Below, piece by piece: positions 42,139 through 52,320 of a DNA stretch of 64,000 bases. The stretch is from Aporrectodea caliginosa (taxonomy: Eukaryota > Annelida > Clitellata > Crassiclitellata > Lumbricidae), in assembly GCA_020284085.1 (NCBI GenBank), contig JACEVL010000774.1, positions 801,888 to 865,887 on the forward strand, given 5' to 3'. The notes beneath the pieces were generated by a model. It was not told where the DNA came from. It saw only the letters and a program-made list of their open reading frames with translations, and made no database searches. The number at the start of each line of letters is the position of its first letter. Positions within the stretch are counted from its first letter, which is position 1. The position numbers were made by a program, and so were the translations under genes.

Positions 42139-43472
42139 TCCTTGGGTGCAATCAATAAAATATTTGGGTGTGATGATTAATCATGGTAAATCGCTTAATT
42201 TTAACACTGAATCAGTGAGACGATCTTTCTTCTCTGCCTGTAATTGTATCTACGCACGTGCCAAAGGGGTCTAGGACTTTACCCCCGGCCCATTACCCCC
42301 TGCCATTACCCCCTGCCATTACCCCCGTAGGACATTACCCCCCGCCATTACCCCCATCCCGTATAATAATATATCATAATTATAATTATAATTATTAATA
42401 TATAATATTATAATTAATAATTATAATTGTTAATTATAATTATTAATTATAACTATAATATAATGAATTATAATAATATTTATTAATTAATATAGTAATA
42501 TAATTATTAAAATAATATATAATATGTAATAATAATTAATATCACTAATAAATATATTAATTATTTATTATAATTATATGTATAATGTATAATATATAAT
42601 ATTAATATATTATATTAATTGTTATAATTATATTATTATTATATAATATATAATTATTAAATTATATATATATAATATAATATATACACATGTAAATAGG
42701 TATTTATATAATTATATTAATAATAATAATATTATATAATTTTATAATAATTAATTATATTGTTATTGATTAATTACAATAATTATTATATAATAATATA
42801 TATAATAAAATTATATATTACTGGTTCTAAGTGTCAATAGGCGCTAAGTGCCAATTAATTAACACTAGTTCCGCGCGAAATCTGAGAGTGTCAATAGGCG
42901 CTAAGTGCCAATTAATTAACACTAGTTCCGCGCGAAATCTGAGATTTGCAGCTCAATCAAAATGTACACATACGGGGGGTAATGGCAGGGGGGTAATGTC
43001 CTACGGGGGTAATGGGTGGGGGTAATGGCAGGGGGTAATGGGCCGGGGGTAAGTTGTATCTACGCCGTGCCAAAGATCTTAATGAGTTGGTTCATCTATC
43101 GTTACAAGAAAGCTACTGCTTGCCAATATTAACTTACGCCTCTGCCGTCGTTAAATACACAGTGAGACAAGAAGATGGACTGAATGCATGTTGGAACTCT
43201 GTTTATAGAAAGTTATTTGGTTTTAATAAATGGGAATCTGTTAAAGGCTTCATTTGTGGACTTGGTAGACTAGACTTACATCACATTATTAAGAAATGTC
43301 GCATGATGTTCTATAGGCGACTAGTTCATTCGACATCTAATTTTCTCAATGATATTTTCTGGTGTTACGTTGTTGAGCACTTTCTTTGTGACTCTGAACT
43401 CGTCGGCATCTTGAACGGTAAATTTAGTTGCATAAATGATCTTTACGAACATTTTCGCATTCTGTGCGTTTG
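42139..43472 (+). pseudogene. LINE reverse transcriptase C-terminus, interrupted
   Basis: The first part (42139-42266) reads QSIKYLGVMINHGKSLNF, SVRRSFFSACNCIYARAK. The second part (43054-43472) resumes LYLRRAKDLNELVHLSLQES, YCLPILTYASAVV, WNSVYRKLFGFNKW, CRMMFYRRLVHS and a stop after FRILCV. The YLG and YC-P-LTYA patterns are typical of the thumb/connection region of LINE RTs. The catalytic palm is not present. Clade not assigned. Confidence 0.75.
42267..43053. mobile_element. AT-rich foldback-like element, 22-bp TSD
   Basis: The left end has CTTTACCCCCGGCCCATTAC and further TACCCCCTGCCAT units; the right end is the inverted copy ending GGCCGGGGGTAAG. About 465 bp between them are nearly pure A/T (42361-42826), followed by two copies of a 57-bp unit (CTAAGTGCCAATTAATTAAC...). 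The flanks TTGTATCTACGC(A)CGTGCCAAAG (42244-42266 and 43054-43075) are a 22/23-bp direct repeat. No coding capacity. The left side has 9-10 extra bases outside the TIR. Confidence 0.75.
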
Positions 43473-43544
43473 ATTTTGTTTGTTCAGATTTGTGCATGTA
43501 TATTTTGTTTCTGCCTTCGGGCGTAATAAAGTACTGATTAATAT

Positions 43545-43985
43545 ATAAAATATCTGAAGACTCTAGAGGAACATGCCATCTTTTTCCGCCCTTAACTCGC
43601 ATAGCAGTATAGTTGAAAGCCTTCTTAATCACACCTCTCTACCTGGACAGGTGCGGTCTTTGATGAATGCATTGAGATACGGATTTTATCAATATATCCA
43701 TTACAGGAGATTATAGATACTGGCGTCTGATGTAATCGTCCCCACGAAGACGTATGAAATACATAGATGCCCATCTCATTCTAAATGTCTAAGAGGATAA
43801 TTATGGGATGTATGTACGCCAAACTCATTTAAATGCATGATCTCTTAGACATTTTGATGCATAATTTAACATAATTATGAAGACAGTTTTTTAGAGATTA
43901 GTTTTTATTAAGCATTGAAATGATTGCCTTCACATTTTGTCGGTAGCCAACTGATGTAAGTCTTCGCATTGTAGCTATGGAATAG
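43545..43985. repeat. Dispersed repeat module C, copy 2
   Basis: GACTCTAGAGGAACATGCCATC and ACCTGGACAGGTGCGGTCTT match 2390-2415, 11260-11540 and 63760-64000. It is the continuation of the tRNA-headed repeat after the LINE insertion. Confidence 0.75.
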
Positions 43986-44042
43986 AGCTATATTATCATT
44001 TGCTTTCGTACATGCATATCTATATATAATTATATATATCTG

Positions 44043-44534
44043 ATGAAACTGTGGAAAAGCCATAACATAAAAATTAACACAAAGATTAAATTAATGAGGA
44101 CACTTATATGGCCAGTGATGATGTATGGCTGCGAGAGCTGCACAATCAAAAAGAGGGATGAGGAGAGAATAAAAGCATTTGAAATGAAATGCATACGAAA
44201 AATACTGGGTATATCACGGATAGAGAAAAAAACAAATGAATGGGTGTTAGAGACGGCGGGAGTGGAAAGGAATTTACTGGAATTAATCAAAAGAAGAACA
44301 ATGTCTTAATTTGGGCATATAATGAGGAAACAAGGTGAATGTCTAGAGAAAGAAATTATGCAAGGAATGGTACCGGGAGCAAGAGCAAGAGGGAAACCAA
44401 GGAAGAGATGGATGGACAATGTGGGCGAATGGTTGGAATTATCAACGGAAAGGTTGCTGCGAGAAACCGAGGACAGGAGAGGATGGAGAAGAATCGTCTA
44501 CAATGCGACCAACCCTCGTATCGAGGACGGTTAA
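44043..44534 (+). pseudogene. LINE endonuclease/RT polyprotein C-terminus
   Basis: The frame reads WPVMMYGCESCTIKKRDEER, IKAFEMKCIRKILGISRI, then a TAA (44307-44309) in place of the usual Tyr or Gln, FGHIMRKQGECLEKEIMQG, GARARGKPRKRWMDN, and a stop at 44534. This is the characteristic C-terminus of a LINE ORF2, downstream of the RT. One nonsense codon and no RT. Confidence 0.8.
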
Positions 44535-45601
44535 GAGAGAGAGAGTGCTGTGGCAGTGAGAGATCGAGGTACTACAAGGTCATGACAGTCTAAAGATGGA
44601 AGAGGACGTCCAGATTAAGCCTGATAAGACCACAGACGTAGCGTAGAGCTTAGACCCTAACGCAAAATCGTTTAAAAGGTAAGAGAGAGAATTATTTCAA
44701 ACTGAATCCGAACAGTTAAAGGGAAGCCAATGAAGGTGTTCGGTCATAAAAGTCGAAAATATGGAAAGAATTAGGAAGGCTGCTGCATTAAGTACCATTG
44801 GCCATTTGTAAAATTGATGCTATGGAATCGTATTATAATAGTAGGCCTATTAACTGTACTACAGTGTGTATGTATAGGCCGCCACGGACACGCTCTGAGA
44901 CCTCACAACACTCCTCGAAACCCCTTAGTCGGTTGACTCAAAGACTAGAAAACACCCCTGAAACAAAATCCTGCCTACGGCCTTGTGTGGCCATGTGTTT
45001 TATTAAAACCTATCGTGTATTTTCATAGCTTTCTTACACAGCCACCTATGGAATGTCCTGTTACAAATCGGCTTCGCTGGATTCGCTTCTGTTGTGTAAA
45101 CTTTCTAGTCGCCCCCCTTACCTAGCAAATGGGCGTGATGCCGTAATTTTTCCTTGAAAGCGTAATTTTTCACAGCTTCGCGACGAATGATTTGCTTTGG
45201 CCTTGTGTCTTATTAAAATGATTATTTCGTGTATTTCTTGGATTTTCTAACCTTACTTTTTTGTAGTAACTTGACGAATCCGTTTTATTTGCATATTTAT
45301 TCATGGCGACAATAGGACAAGCTTGTAGTATCAAGGCTGGAGGATATAGTGCTTAAGCTTACTGGCATCGTGAGTGTTGGTTAGGGTCTGGTTAGACTTC
45401 GTGAGGGTCGGTTAGAGTTAGGGTTCGTGTTGCCAATAGAAAACCTGGTACCGTTCGGCGTCCGTGCAGCATGCGAAAAGCTACTGTAAAACCCTTCAGC
45501 CCCCCCCTCATACTATAAGTTTGCCAACAATATAGAACATTCTAAATTCGTGAAATCATTGGCTTTTAACTTGCGAAATTCTGCCAAATTATTCGAAACA
45601 G

Positions 45602-45817
45602 GTGGCGTTTGCTCGTTGACATTTCAAAACGACACCATGACCGTATACGGAACGGCGATGACGTTGCCAGATTGTAAGCGCGCCTGTCAATCAATGGTGA
45701 ACTGTGCGGGATTCGACTGGGCGCGAACCAATAATAAATACAACCTACGCTCATCTATAACGAACCAATGGACTATCTTCGAGGTTGAACACTTCCAAAC
45801 TACTGGTGACTGCAAAG
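45602..45817 (+). CDS. PAN/apple-like domain exon 5 (duplicate of exon 3)
   Basis: 216 bp, phase 1-1, with acceptor CGAAACAG and donor AAAG/GTATGC as in exon 3. The domain reads GGVCSLTFQNDT, LPDCKRACQ, VNCAGFDW, then NKYNL, TGDC. The fifth Cys, NKC in exon 3, is Tyr here (NKY), so one of the three predicted disulfides cannot form. It is either a diverging or a decaying duplicate. No stop or splice damage is seen. Confidence 0.8.
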
Positions 45818-45992
45818 GTATGCACGTGTATGTATGTGTGTTGGTATGCATGAACGCATGTATGTATGCATGCATGTAAGTGTGTGTGTGTGTGTTTCAA
45901 TGTGTGTACCAATGTAGGGCATTGTAATACCCTATATATGTATGTATAAATGTATGCATGTATGTTTCCATGTGTGTATGAGGGTGTGTGTG

Positions 45993-46966
45993 TGTATTAT
46001 AGAGTGACATGGGGAATTTCCCCGCGGTAAAAACCGAAGTAACCGCGGTAAATCCCGCGGTAATGTTGACAACAATTGCGGTAATGCCGCGGTAATGGGG
46101 TTTACTCTCGCGGTAATACCGTGGTAATGGGGAAGGAGGCAATAAAGCCGCGGTAATGGCAACTATTGTAGTTCTACCGTTTATGCAGCCTGTAGACTAT
46201 ATAGTATACAGTAATAACTTAGGCTACTTCCTTAGTTACAGCTACTTAATTACTCAACTTAAAATTCCAGTTTCACTTCCATTCACTTTTCAATGCTGCA
46301 GGCTCATATCAATTGTACTTCCTGTTTACGGAATTATTTTTAAATAAACTGTTAAAACAAAAACGCGACCGAATTTGCATAAAAGGTTATTGTACTTCAA
46401 CAAATAGTTTTATCAGCTTGTTTATGCTGATAAATTGATTATTAACGTAGTAGTCAAGTGTCAATCTTAGAGCTACAAGTAGCCTACAATATCAAATCAG
46501 TCCAAGGTGACGTTAAGAACTTGAGAACTGACAAGAAGATTTTTGATTTCCTGAAACCTACTAGTCAGACTCAGAAATAGTCAGGCCTTGTCAAATAAGT
46601 ATGTAAGTATATATATATATATAGGGCCTACAATGGTACACACAATGAAACACACACACACACACTTACATGCATTCCACAAACTGTCAATAAGATAGTC
46701 TGTTTTTTGCGTATGTTTTATTAATGCAATCAGCAATACAAGTAGCTTTGTAAGCTAAAGAACTTTTAAAACATTTTAATTGGTGACAACTTTTTGCGGG
46801 AATGTGATGCTGTACTGTGGGGATGGGGTGGCGATGGGGGAAAACCTGCGGTAATGGGGCGGGAATGGGGACAAACCATGCGTGGTTGGGGCGGGGATTG
46901 GGAAGATTCACTTGCTGCGGGGCGGGGATGGGAACGAGTTTGTCTTCCCCGCGTCACTCTCTAGTG
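45993..46966. mobile_element. TIR repeat with GGGGAA ends, copy in gene B
   Basis: The ends AGAGTGACATGGGGAATTTC and TTCCCCGCGTCACTCT are inverted. CCGCGGTAA words fill the left and GGGGATGGG words the right. It is present at the same intron position in both duplicates, so it predates the duplication. No TSD is clear. Confidence 0.6.
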
Positions 46967-47008
46967 TTTGTATGTTGTTAGTTCGTTCGTCATTTTATTG
47001 CGCAACAG

Positions 47009-47226
47009 GTGGATGTACGTGGACTACATCTGTCAAAACGTATGTCCCAAATGACCCATTGACCATCCGAGCGTCTAATGTTTCCGCCTGTCAAAGTGCT
47101 TGTATTCAGATTGCCGGCTGTAAGAGCATAGACTGGATTATTGATCAGGCAAACTTCTGCTTTCTTCATGCGACACAGGCGGGAAGGAAGCACGAATATT
47201 CCACCCACTACGACCTCCAGTGTTAA
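47009..47226 (+). CDS. PAN/apple-like terminal exon 6 (duplicate of exon 4)
   Basis: Acceptor GCGCAACAG (ending 47008), phase 1, stop TAA at 47224-47226. Six Cys in order: GGCTWTTSV, VSACQSACI, AGCKSIDW, FCFL, DLQC. One codon shorter than exon 4, with several changes in the C4-C5 loop (IIDQANF against ITSWTRNS). It could serve as an alternative 3' terminal exon of one gene, or as the end of a second gene with exon 5. Confidence 0.82.
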
Positions 47227-47334
47227 GATTACTCACACGTGGTGGACTCGCATTCAGACTCAACCGATCATCTTAACTTGAAATTACGTCGAATAATGAC
47301 TTCGTCGCATAGTTGCGCTATGAAATTATAGATG

Positions 47335-47340
47335 AATAAA
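47335..47340 (+). promoter_or_regulatory. Polyadenylation signal
   Basis: AATAAA about 110 bp after the TAA of the terminal exon, in the same context as at 39323. Confidence 0.7.
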
Positions 47341-47369
47341 CCCATCGTGTGTTTGTTTACCTAGTATTG

Positions 47370-47705
47370 TATTGTATTGTATTTGGCTATTTATATAGCC
47401 TTTCAGAAGCGCTCCCAGTGCGAGCACCTCGAGGGAAAAGGCAGGATTTTAGTTTATAAAAAGAGGAGGACAGACTACCAGAAAGGATGGCAGAGCGAAC
47501 CGGTGGAGGAAGTCCATTCCACACAAAAGGACCTATACAGGCGAAGGATCTGGATTGAGCCATCGCAGTCCTGACATGGGGAACAAAAAGGTCGAAACGA
47601 TCAGAGGATCAAAGATGATGCGGCGAAGTGGCAGAGAGTGGGCGAAGCATGAGGTCGCAAAGATACTTGGAGCAAGACCCAAATGAGGTTTATGGACTAA
47701 AATAA
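47370..47705 (-). mobile_element. L2/CR1-type LINE 3' end (minus)
   Basis: An (ATACA)n tail on the minus strand preceded by AGGCTATATAAATAGC and AGCGCTTCTGAAAGG. GTATT occurs on both sides (about 47373 and 47709), and gene A has the empty site at about 39350. Inserted after the duplication. Confidence 0.7.
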
Positions 47706-48084
47706 GAACCGTATTTTTAGGCCTAGATCAGTCGTTTCTGTTTTGCCCCTCACATGATTTCAATTATTGTTCGCACGTCTCCTAATTCGTTTTCCTTCGC
47801 TCATTCGTTTGTGCTTTTCCACTGAAAATCGCCAACGACAAAGTGGTAATACTGTTTTTCTTTTCTACAGAAGAAACTGATAACCTAGGCCTGTGTAAGT
47901 GTTGTAAGGTGCTACTACTAAGAATGAAACAACTCGTTCTAGGTAAAAGAAAATGTATATTATAAAAGTACATTAGTTAGTAGCAAGTTGCTACTAGCAA
48001 CATACAACCTTGTCCTCGACAAGAAGTTCCAGAAACGTCTTCGTCTTCAGAAAAACGTCGAACAGGCGAAAATACAGCTTGGTT

Positions 48085-48175
48085 CAAGTTGGTTGGCCAC
48101 TCAGGACTCGAAACCAAGAGTTTAATTCTAGTTAGTCAAGAGCCTTAACTACTACACTGAAGACTTGGCCAGTTC
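48085..48175 (-). mobile_element. tRNA-like SINE fragment (minus)
   Basis: Minus strand: GTGTAGTAGTTAAGGCTCTTG (A-box-like TAGTAGTTAAGG) and GGTTTCGAGTCC (B-box-like), spaced as in a tRNA. Single copy; borders uncertain. Confidence 0.5.
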
Positions 48176-48374
48176 TACTTAAAGAGAACAAACATCATCG
48201 GCAACAGGCCTAAACAACAACTGCCAAGCTTCTTCGAAGAACCCTTTACCTGGGTTTAAATAGGAGACAGCACTCTTTCTTTACTATACAGCATATATTT
48301 CATTATAGATCAAGTCTCTGTCTCTTTCTACACTAACGAGATTCATCAATTTACTAGGCATAAAGTCAATCCTC

Positions 48375-49620
48375 CTTTTTATCCATCTAGTTTAACTTGC
48401 AGGAATCTTGCTTGATTGCTTGATTGAGCCACAGGCTAAAAAGTCAAATCTTGCGACGACTAGTTCGATCACTTACAATCATTCAATCGTCGTGAATCTT
48501 GGCAGATAGACTCGCCCTCGCACACACTTCATTCTATCAAAATTTCAGCTCCCCCAAAAAGGCTAGCTTATAGAATCGGGGACTAAACTTTTCGAATCGG
48601 GGAATCCCTTTTCCGATACGGAGCGTTGTGATTGGCCAGCGTTGTGATTGGCCGCAGTCGTAAAATGAACGCGGACTATATATTTGTAGAGGTAACTGCT
48701 TCATAAGACGCATTATAGGATACTAGATGGATATAGTAAAAAACTTTGTTTTACGGGCTGTATTTTATTATCCATCTACTTTAACTTGCGGGAATCTTGC
48801 TTGTTTGCTTGCTTGCTTGCTTGATTGAGCCACAGGCTAAAAGTCAAATCTTGCGACGACTAGTTCGATCACTTACAATCATTCAATCGTCGTGAAACTT
48901 GGCATATAGACTCGCCCTCGCACACACTTCATTCTATCAAAATTTCAGCTCCCCAAAAAGGCTAGCTTATAGAATCGGGGACTAAACTTTTCGAATCGGG
49001 GAATCCCCTTTTCCGATACGGAGCGTTGTGATTGGCCAGCGTTGTGATTGGCCGCAGTCGTAAAATGAACGCGGACTATATATTTGTAGAGGTAACTGCT
49101 TCATAAGACGCATTATAGGATACTAGATGGATATAGTAAAAAACTTTGTTTTTACGGGCTGTATTTTATTATCCATCTACTTTAACTTGCGGGAATCTTG
49201 CTTGCTTGTAATCTTGAATATATGTTTGAGCCACAGGCTAAAAAGTCAAATCTTGCGACGACTCATTCGATCACTTACAATCATTCAATCGTCATGAAAC
49301 TTGGCAGATAGACTCGCCCTCGCAGACACTTCATTCTATCAAAATTTCAGCTCCCCAAAAAGGCTAGTTTATAGAATCGGGGACTCAACTTTTCGAATCG
49401 GGGAATCCCCTTTTCCGATACGCAGCGTTGCCATTGGCCAGCGTTGCCATTGGCCGCAACAGAAACGGGTGCGCTGCCTCATTAAACGCATGATATATGT
49501 CGTAAAATGAACGCGGACTATATATTTGTAGAGGTAGGCCTAACTGCTTCGTAAGACGCATTATAGGATACTAGATGGATATAGTAAAAACTTTGTTTTT
49601 ACGGGCTGTATTTTATTATA
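48375..49620. repeat. Three-copy satellite, about 390-450 bp units
   Basis: Units begin CCATCTACTTTAACTTGC and end ATATAGTAAAAAACTTTG, TTACGGGCTGTATTTTATT, at about 48375-48770, 48771-49172 and 49173-49620. Unit 3 has an extra roughly 45 bp near 49455. Internal GATTGGCCAGCGTTGT pairs are 2-copy subrepeats. No coding. Confidence 0.9.
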
Positions 49621-49859
49621 TAGAGTTCATTCCTGTATGATCTTATCCGAACTGTCTTTAGATGTAGGATAAAGTACATTCACCAGGTGCTCGGTTGGGA
49701 AGGTTCTCCCAACAGTGTGTATGGCCTTGTCCTTGTATTTGTATGTATTATAATATGTGCATATATATACATGTGCAAACAGAGTTTTTATCGTACCGAT
49801 GCGAGATCCTCTAGCGAATGCCAAATGTTTCTGCCGTTCATTATGGATGGTCTGACTCA

Positions 49860-50250
49860 GAGCAATATAACTAATGTATCAATAATAAGAATGATGATGA
49901 TGACGGCAACAACAACGATGACGATGATCAGATGATGTTGGTGGTGGTCGCTGAACCCAGCTCATCACAGGCGCTCAGTCAAAACAAATAAACATGCAGT
50001 TAAGGTCAGGTTCGGTTCCATGTCAAGGTCAAAGGTTCAGGCAGGCGAACAGTCGGACGGTTACGTCGGATGGTGTTTAGAAATGGAGCGGCGATATACA
50101 TGTATATAGAGTTAAAAAGGAAGAGAAGGAATGATGATAGAATATGTGGAAGAGGAGGAATGATGATAGATTATGTGGTAGAGGAGGAATGATGATAGAC
50201 TATGTGGAAGAGGAGGAATGAGGAGAGAATGTATGTATGTATAGCACTTG
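49860..50250. repeat. Dispersed repeat modules and 29-bp minisatellite
   Basis: Same order as 740-1016: triplet run, CAGTCAAAACAAATAAACATG module, then GAGGAATGATGATAGA-type units. Confidence 0.75.
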
Positions 50251-50251
50251 T

Positions 50252-50457
50252 CATAGCGCCCCTTGAAGATTTCTACTCGGAAATCTGCTCCCGATTACAG
50301 CGCGGACACTGAATCGGAGTTTCATACCGAAGCGCATGAGCAATTGCGAGTGAAGGACTTGCCCAGGGTCCCTACGCGGCGGCTTGAGGTGGGTTCGAAC
50401 CCGCAACCCTCCGGCTGCAAGGCACCGAACGTACCCCTACACCACCGCGCCGCATTA
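50252..50457 (-). mobile_element. tRNA-derived SINE, copy 2
   Basis: Same element as 1017-1232. The minus strand has TGGTGTAGGGGTA (A-box-like) and GGGTTCGAACCC (B box near 50390-50402), and the same GGGGCGCTATGACAAGTGC end. Better preserved than copy 1. Confidence 0.75.
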
Positions 50458-50765
50458 TCAATATATGAGGAACAACAGGAATGAGGATATATAGAATATC
50501 TGGAAGAGGAGGAATGAGGACAGAGTATGTGGATATATAGTATGTATCACAGGAGAAGGCCCTATCTTATGTAACATTATCACAGGATAAGGTCTTATCT
50601 TGTGTAACATTATCACAGGAGAAGGCTCTTTCTTATGTAACATTATCACAGGATAAGGTCTTATCTTGTGTAACATTATCACAGGAGAAGGTTCTTTCTT
50701 ATGTAACAACATCCCAGCAGAAGAACTAAATCTATAAAACATTATCACAGAAGAAGGCCCTATAT
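50458..50765. repeat. 29-bp then 33-bp minisatellites
   Basis: The order matches 1235-1545: GAGGAATGAGGATA units, then TAACATTATCACAGGAGAAG units. Confidence 0.85.
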
Positions 50766-50789
50766 ATCCACTCTAAACCCGAAACTAAT

Positions 50790-51046
50790 AATATGGTAAC
50801 CTTAAGCTTACTTGGAGTTGTCCGCCAGGCAGATACCTTAAGGCCACTTTTATAGTATCCTGCACAGGTTACTATGAAAGTAAGCTGTCTAGGTTACCAT
50901 ATGGTAAGCTCTTGATACTTTGAAAGTAAGCTGTCTAGGTTACCATATGGCAAGCTCTTGATACTTTGAAAGTATGCTGGCTAGGTTACCACTTGGCAAG
51001 CTCTTGATACTTCGAAAGTAAGCTGTCTAGGTTACTACTTGGCAAG
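50790..51046. repeat. 46-bp satellite, left part
   Basis: Units of about 46 bp: GGTAAGCTCTTGATACTTTG, AAAGTAAGCTGTCTAGGTTA, CCATAT. The array resumes at 52231-52320 after the hAT insertion. Confidence 0.88.
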
Positions 51047-51054
51047 GTCATGAT

Positions 51055-52230
51055 CAGGGCCGTAGCAAGCTATAATTGCGCCCTGTGCCAAGCGTAAATC
51101 TAGCGCCCCACCCCTCAAAGATCAACTTAACAAATAACGACCAAACTCTATTATCTCGAATATAATATCAAACTTTGCCATTTAAAGAAAATGAAAAAGA
51201 AGTCTTCTTTGTTTCTATTAATATTTCATTTAAGACACTTCAGATTTTTTTCGCTGTTGAATGGACTTTGAGGAGAGGGAGGTTCCGGCAAGTTTCCTGA
51301 GGAAAGGATTCGACTTCCGTCGGGTTCGATTCCCCAACGTAGGCCATTGGTGTCCCATCGTGTAATCAACACGGGGTTTATGAATCAGGCTTGCTCTCAT
51401 ACGGGGCCCGTCTGTACCGTGACTTGTATAGCGCCACCAGCCGCTTTGTCTTCCAGCTCTTCACTTCATATACTATATAGGCTTAGAGCTTACGACCGGC
51501 TTTGGTACCGACCGAGAAGTGTTCGCTCTGATTGGGCTCCTCTTCCATACACCAGTACTTTCATCATCTGTCCGGGTTCACTCCCGTCTTAGCACTGACT
51601 GTACTTATTAGCACTTCTGCGTGTTCTTTTTGCCGCTGTATCTAGCTCTTCATTAGCTGGCACTGATAACTCAACACCAGCCATTTCGCTAGTTCTGAGA
51701 ATAGTTTAATTAAAACAAATTCACGGGAGATACCGAAAAATTACATTTTTCATTCCGTTTCATAATGTTAGCTATCTTTTCCAAACTAACCGCTTCATCG
51801 GGATCGAATTTGCAAACGTCTATTCAATTGCAATGCACTTTTTAGTAGGCCTAAGCAGGGACGGTACTTGCAAAACCATCTAAGAGCCCTTTCCCAGTCC
51901 TTCGCCTCGTTTTATAGGCTAATCTACGCGCCTAAAGAACCGCGTTCATTTCGCTCGCTTTCCACCAAGGAAGTATCGCAAGCGCCCTTTCCCCTCGTAA
52001 ATTTCCACCAATCACGGCAGTTCGTTCTATTTGGCTTTTGCGCCCATTTTGGTCTATGCCAGATTTCCTATTATTTAGTTTTATTACATTTATTTCATTT
52101 GTGATAGATATTTAAAATTTCAAGAGAAAGTATTATTAGTAATTAAATCATTCCGTCTCAAAATTTGCGCCCCCTCTTGAGTTGCGCCCTGTGCCATGGC
52201 ACCGTTGGCACATGCCTCGCTACGGCCCTG
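51055..52230. mobile_element. hAT-type element, 1.18 kb, in a satellite
   Basis: The ends CAGGGCCGTAGCAAGC and GCCTCGCTACGGCCCTG are inverted, with the exact TSD GTCATGAT (51047-51054 and 52231-52238). TTGCGCCCTGTGCCA words lie just inside both ends. The interior includes a GGTTCGATTCC word near 51323, possibly from an old SINE, but no transposase. Confidence 0.9.
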
Positions 52231-52320
52231 GTCATGATACTTTGAAAGTATGCCGTCTAGGATACTACTTGGCAAGCTGAGGACACTTTGCAAGTAACCT
52301 GTCTAGGTTACTATATGGAA

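Larger units (their letters stand above)
42139..43540 (+). mobile_element. LINE 3' portion split by a foldback-like element
   Basis: It inserted in the dispersed repeat at AATACCATT/AATATATAAAATATC. The uninterrupted site is seen at about 63727, with a variant at 2367. The LINE ends ...GGGCGTAATAAAGTACTGATT without a long tail. Interrupted by 42267-43053. Confidence 0.8.
44546..47882. repeat. Tandem segmental duplicate of 26677-39505
   Basis: Matching stretches in the same order: 44546-44815 with 26677-26950; 45170-45225 with 26970-27034; 45235-45910 with 29750-30410; 45905-46810 with 37331-38165; 46810-47370 with 38795-39350; 47710-47882 with 39355-39505. This copy is about 3.3 kb against 12.8 kb. 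The gap is explained by insertions at 27035-29740, 30409-37330 and 38170-38795, less about 0.75 kb of sequence found only here. Confidence 0.88.

Noticed and set aside
50258..50484. Short + strand frame over the second SINE
   Set aside because: It lies entirely within the tRNA-derived SINE on the opposite strand.
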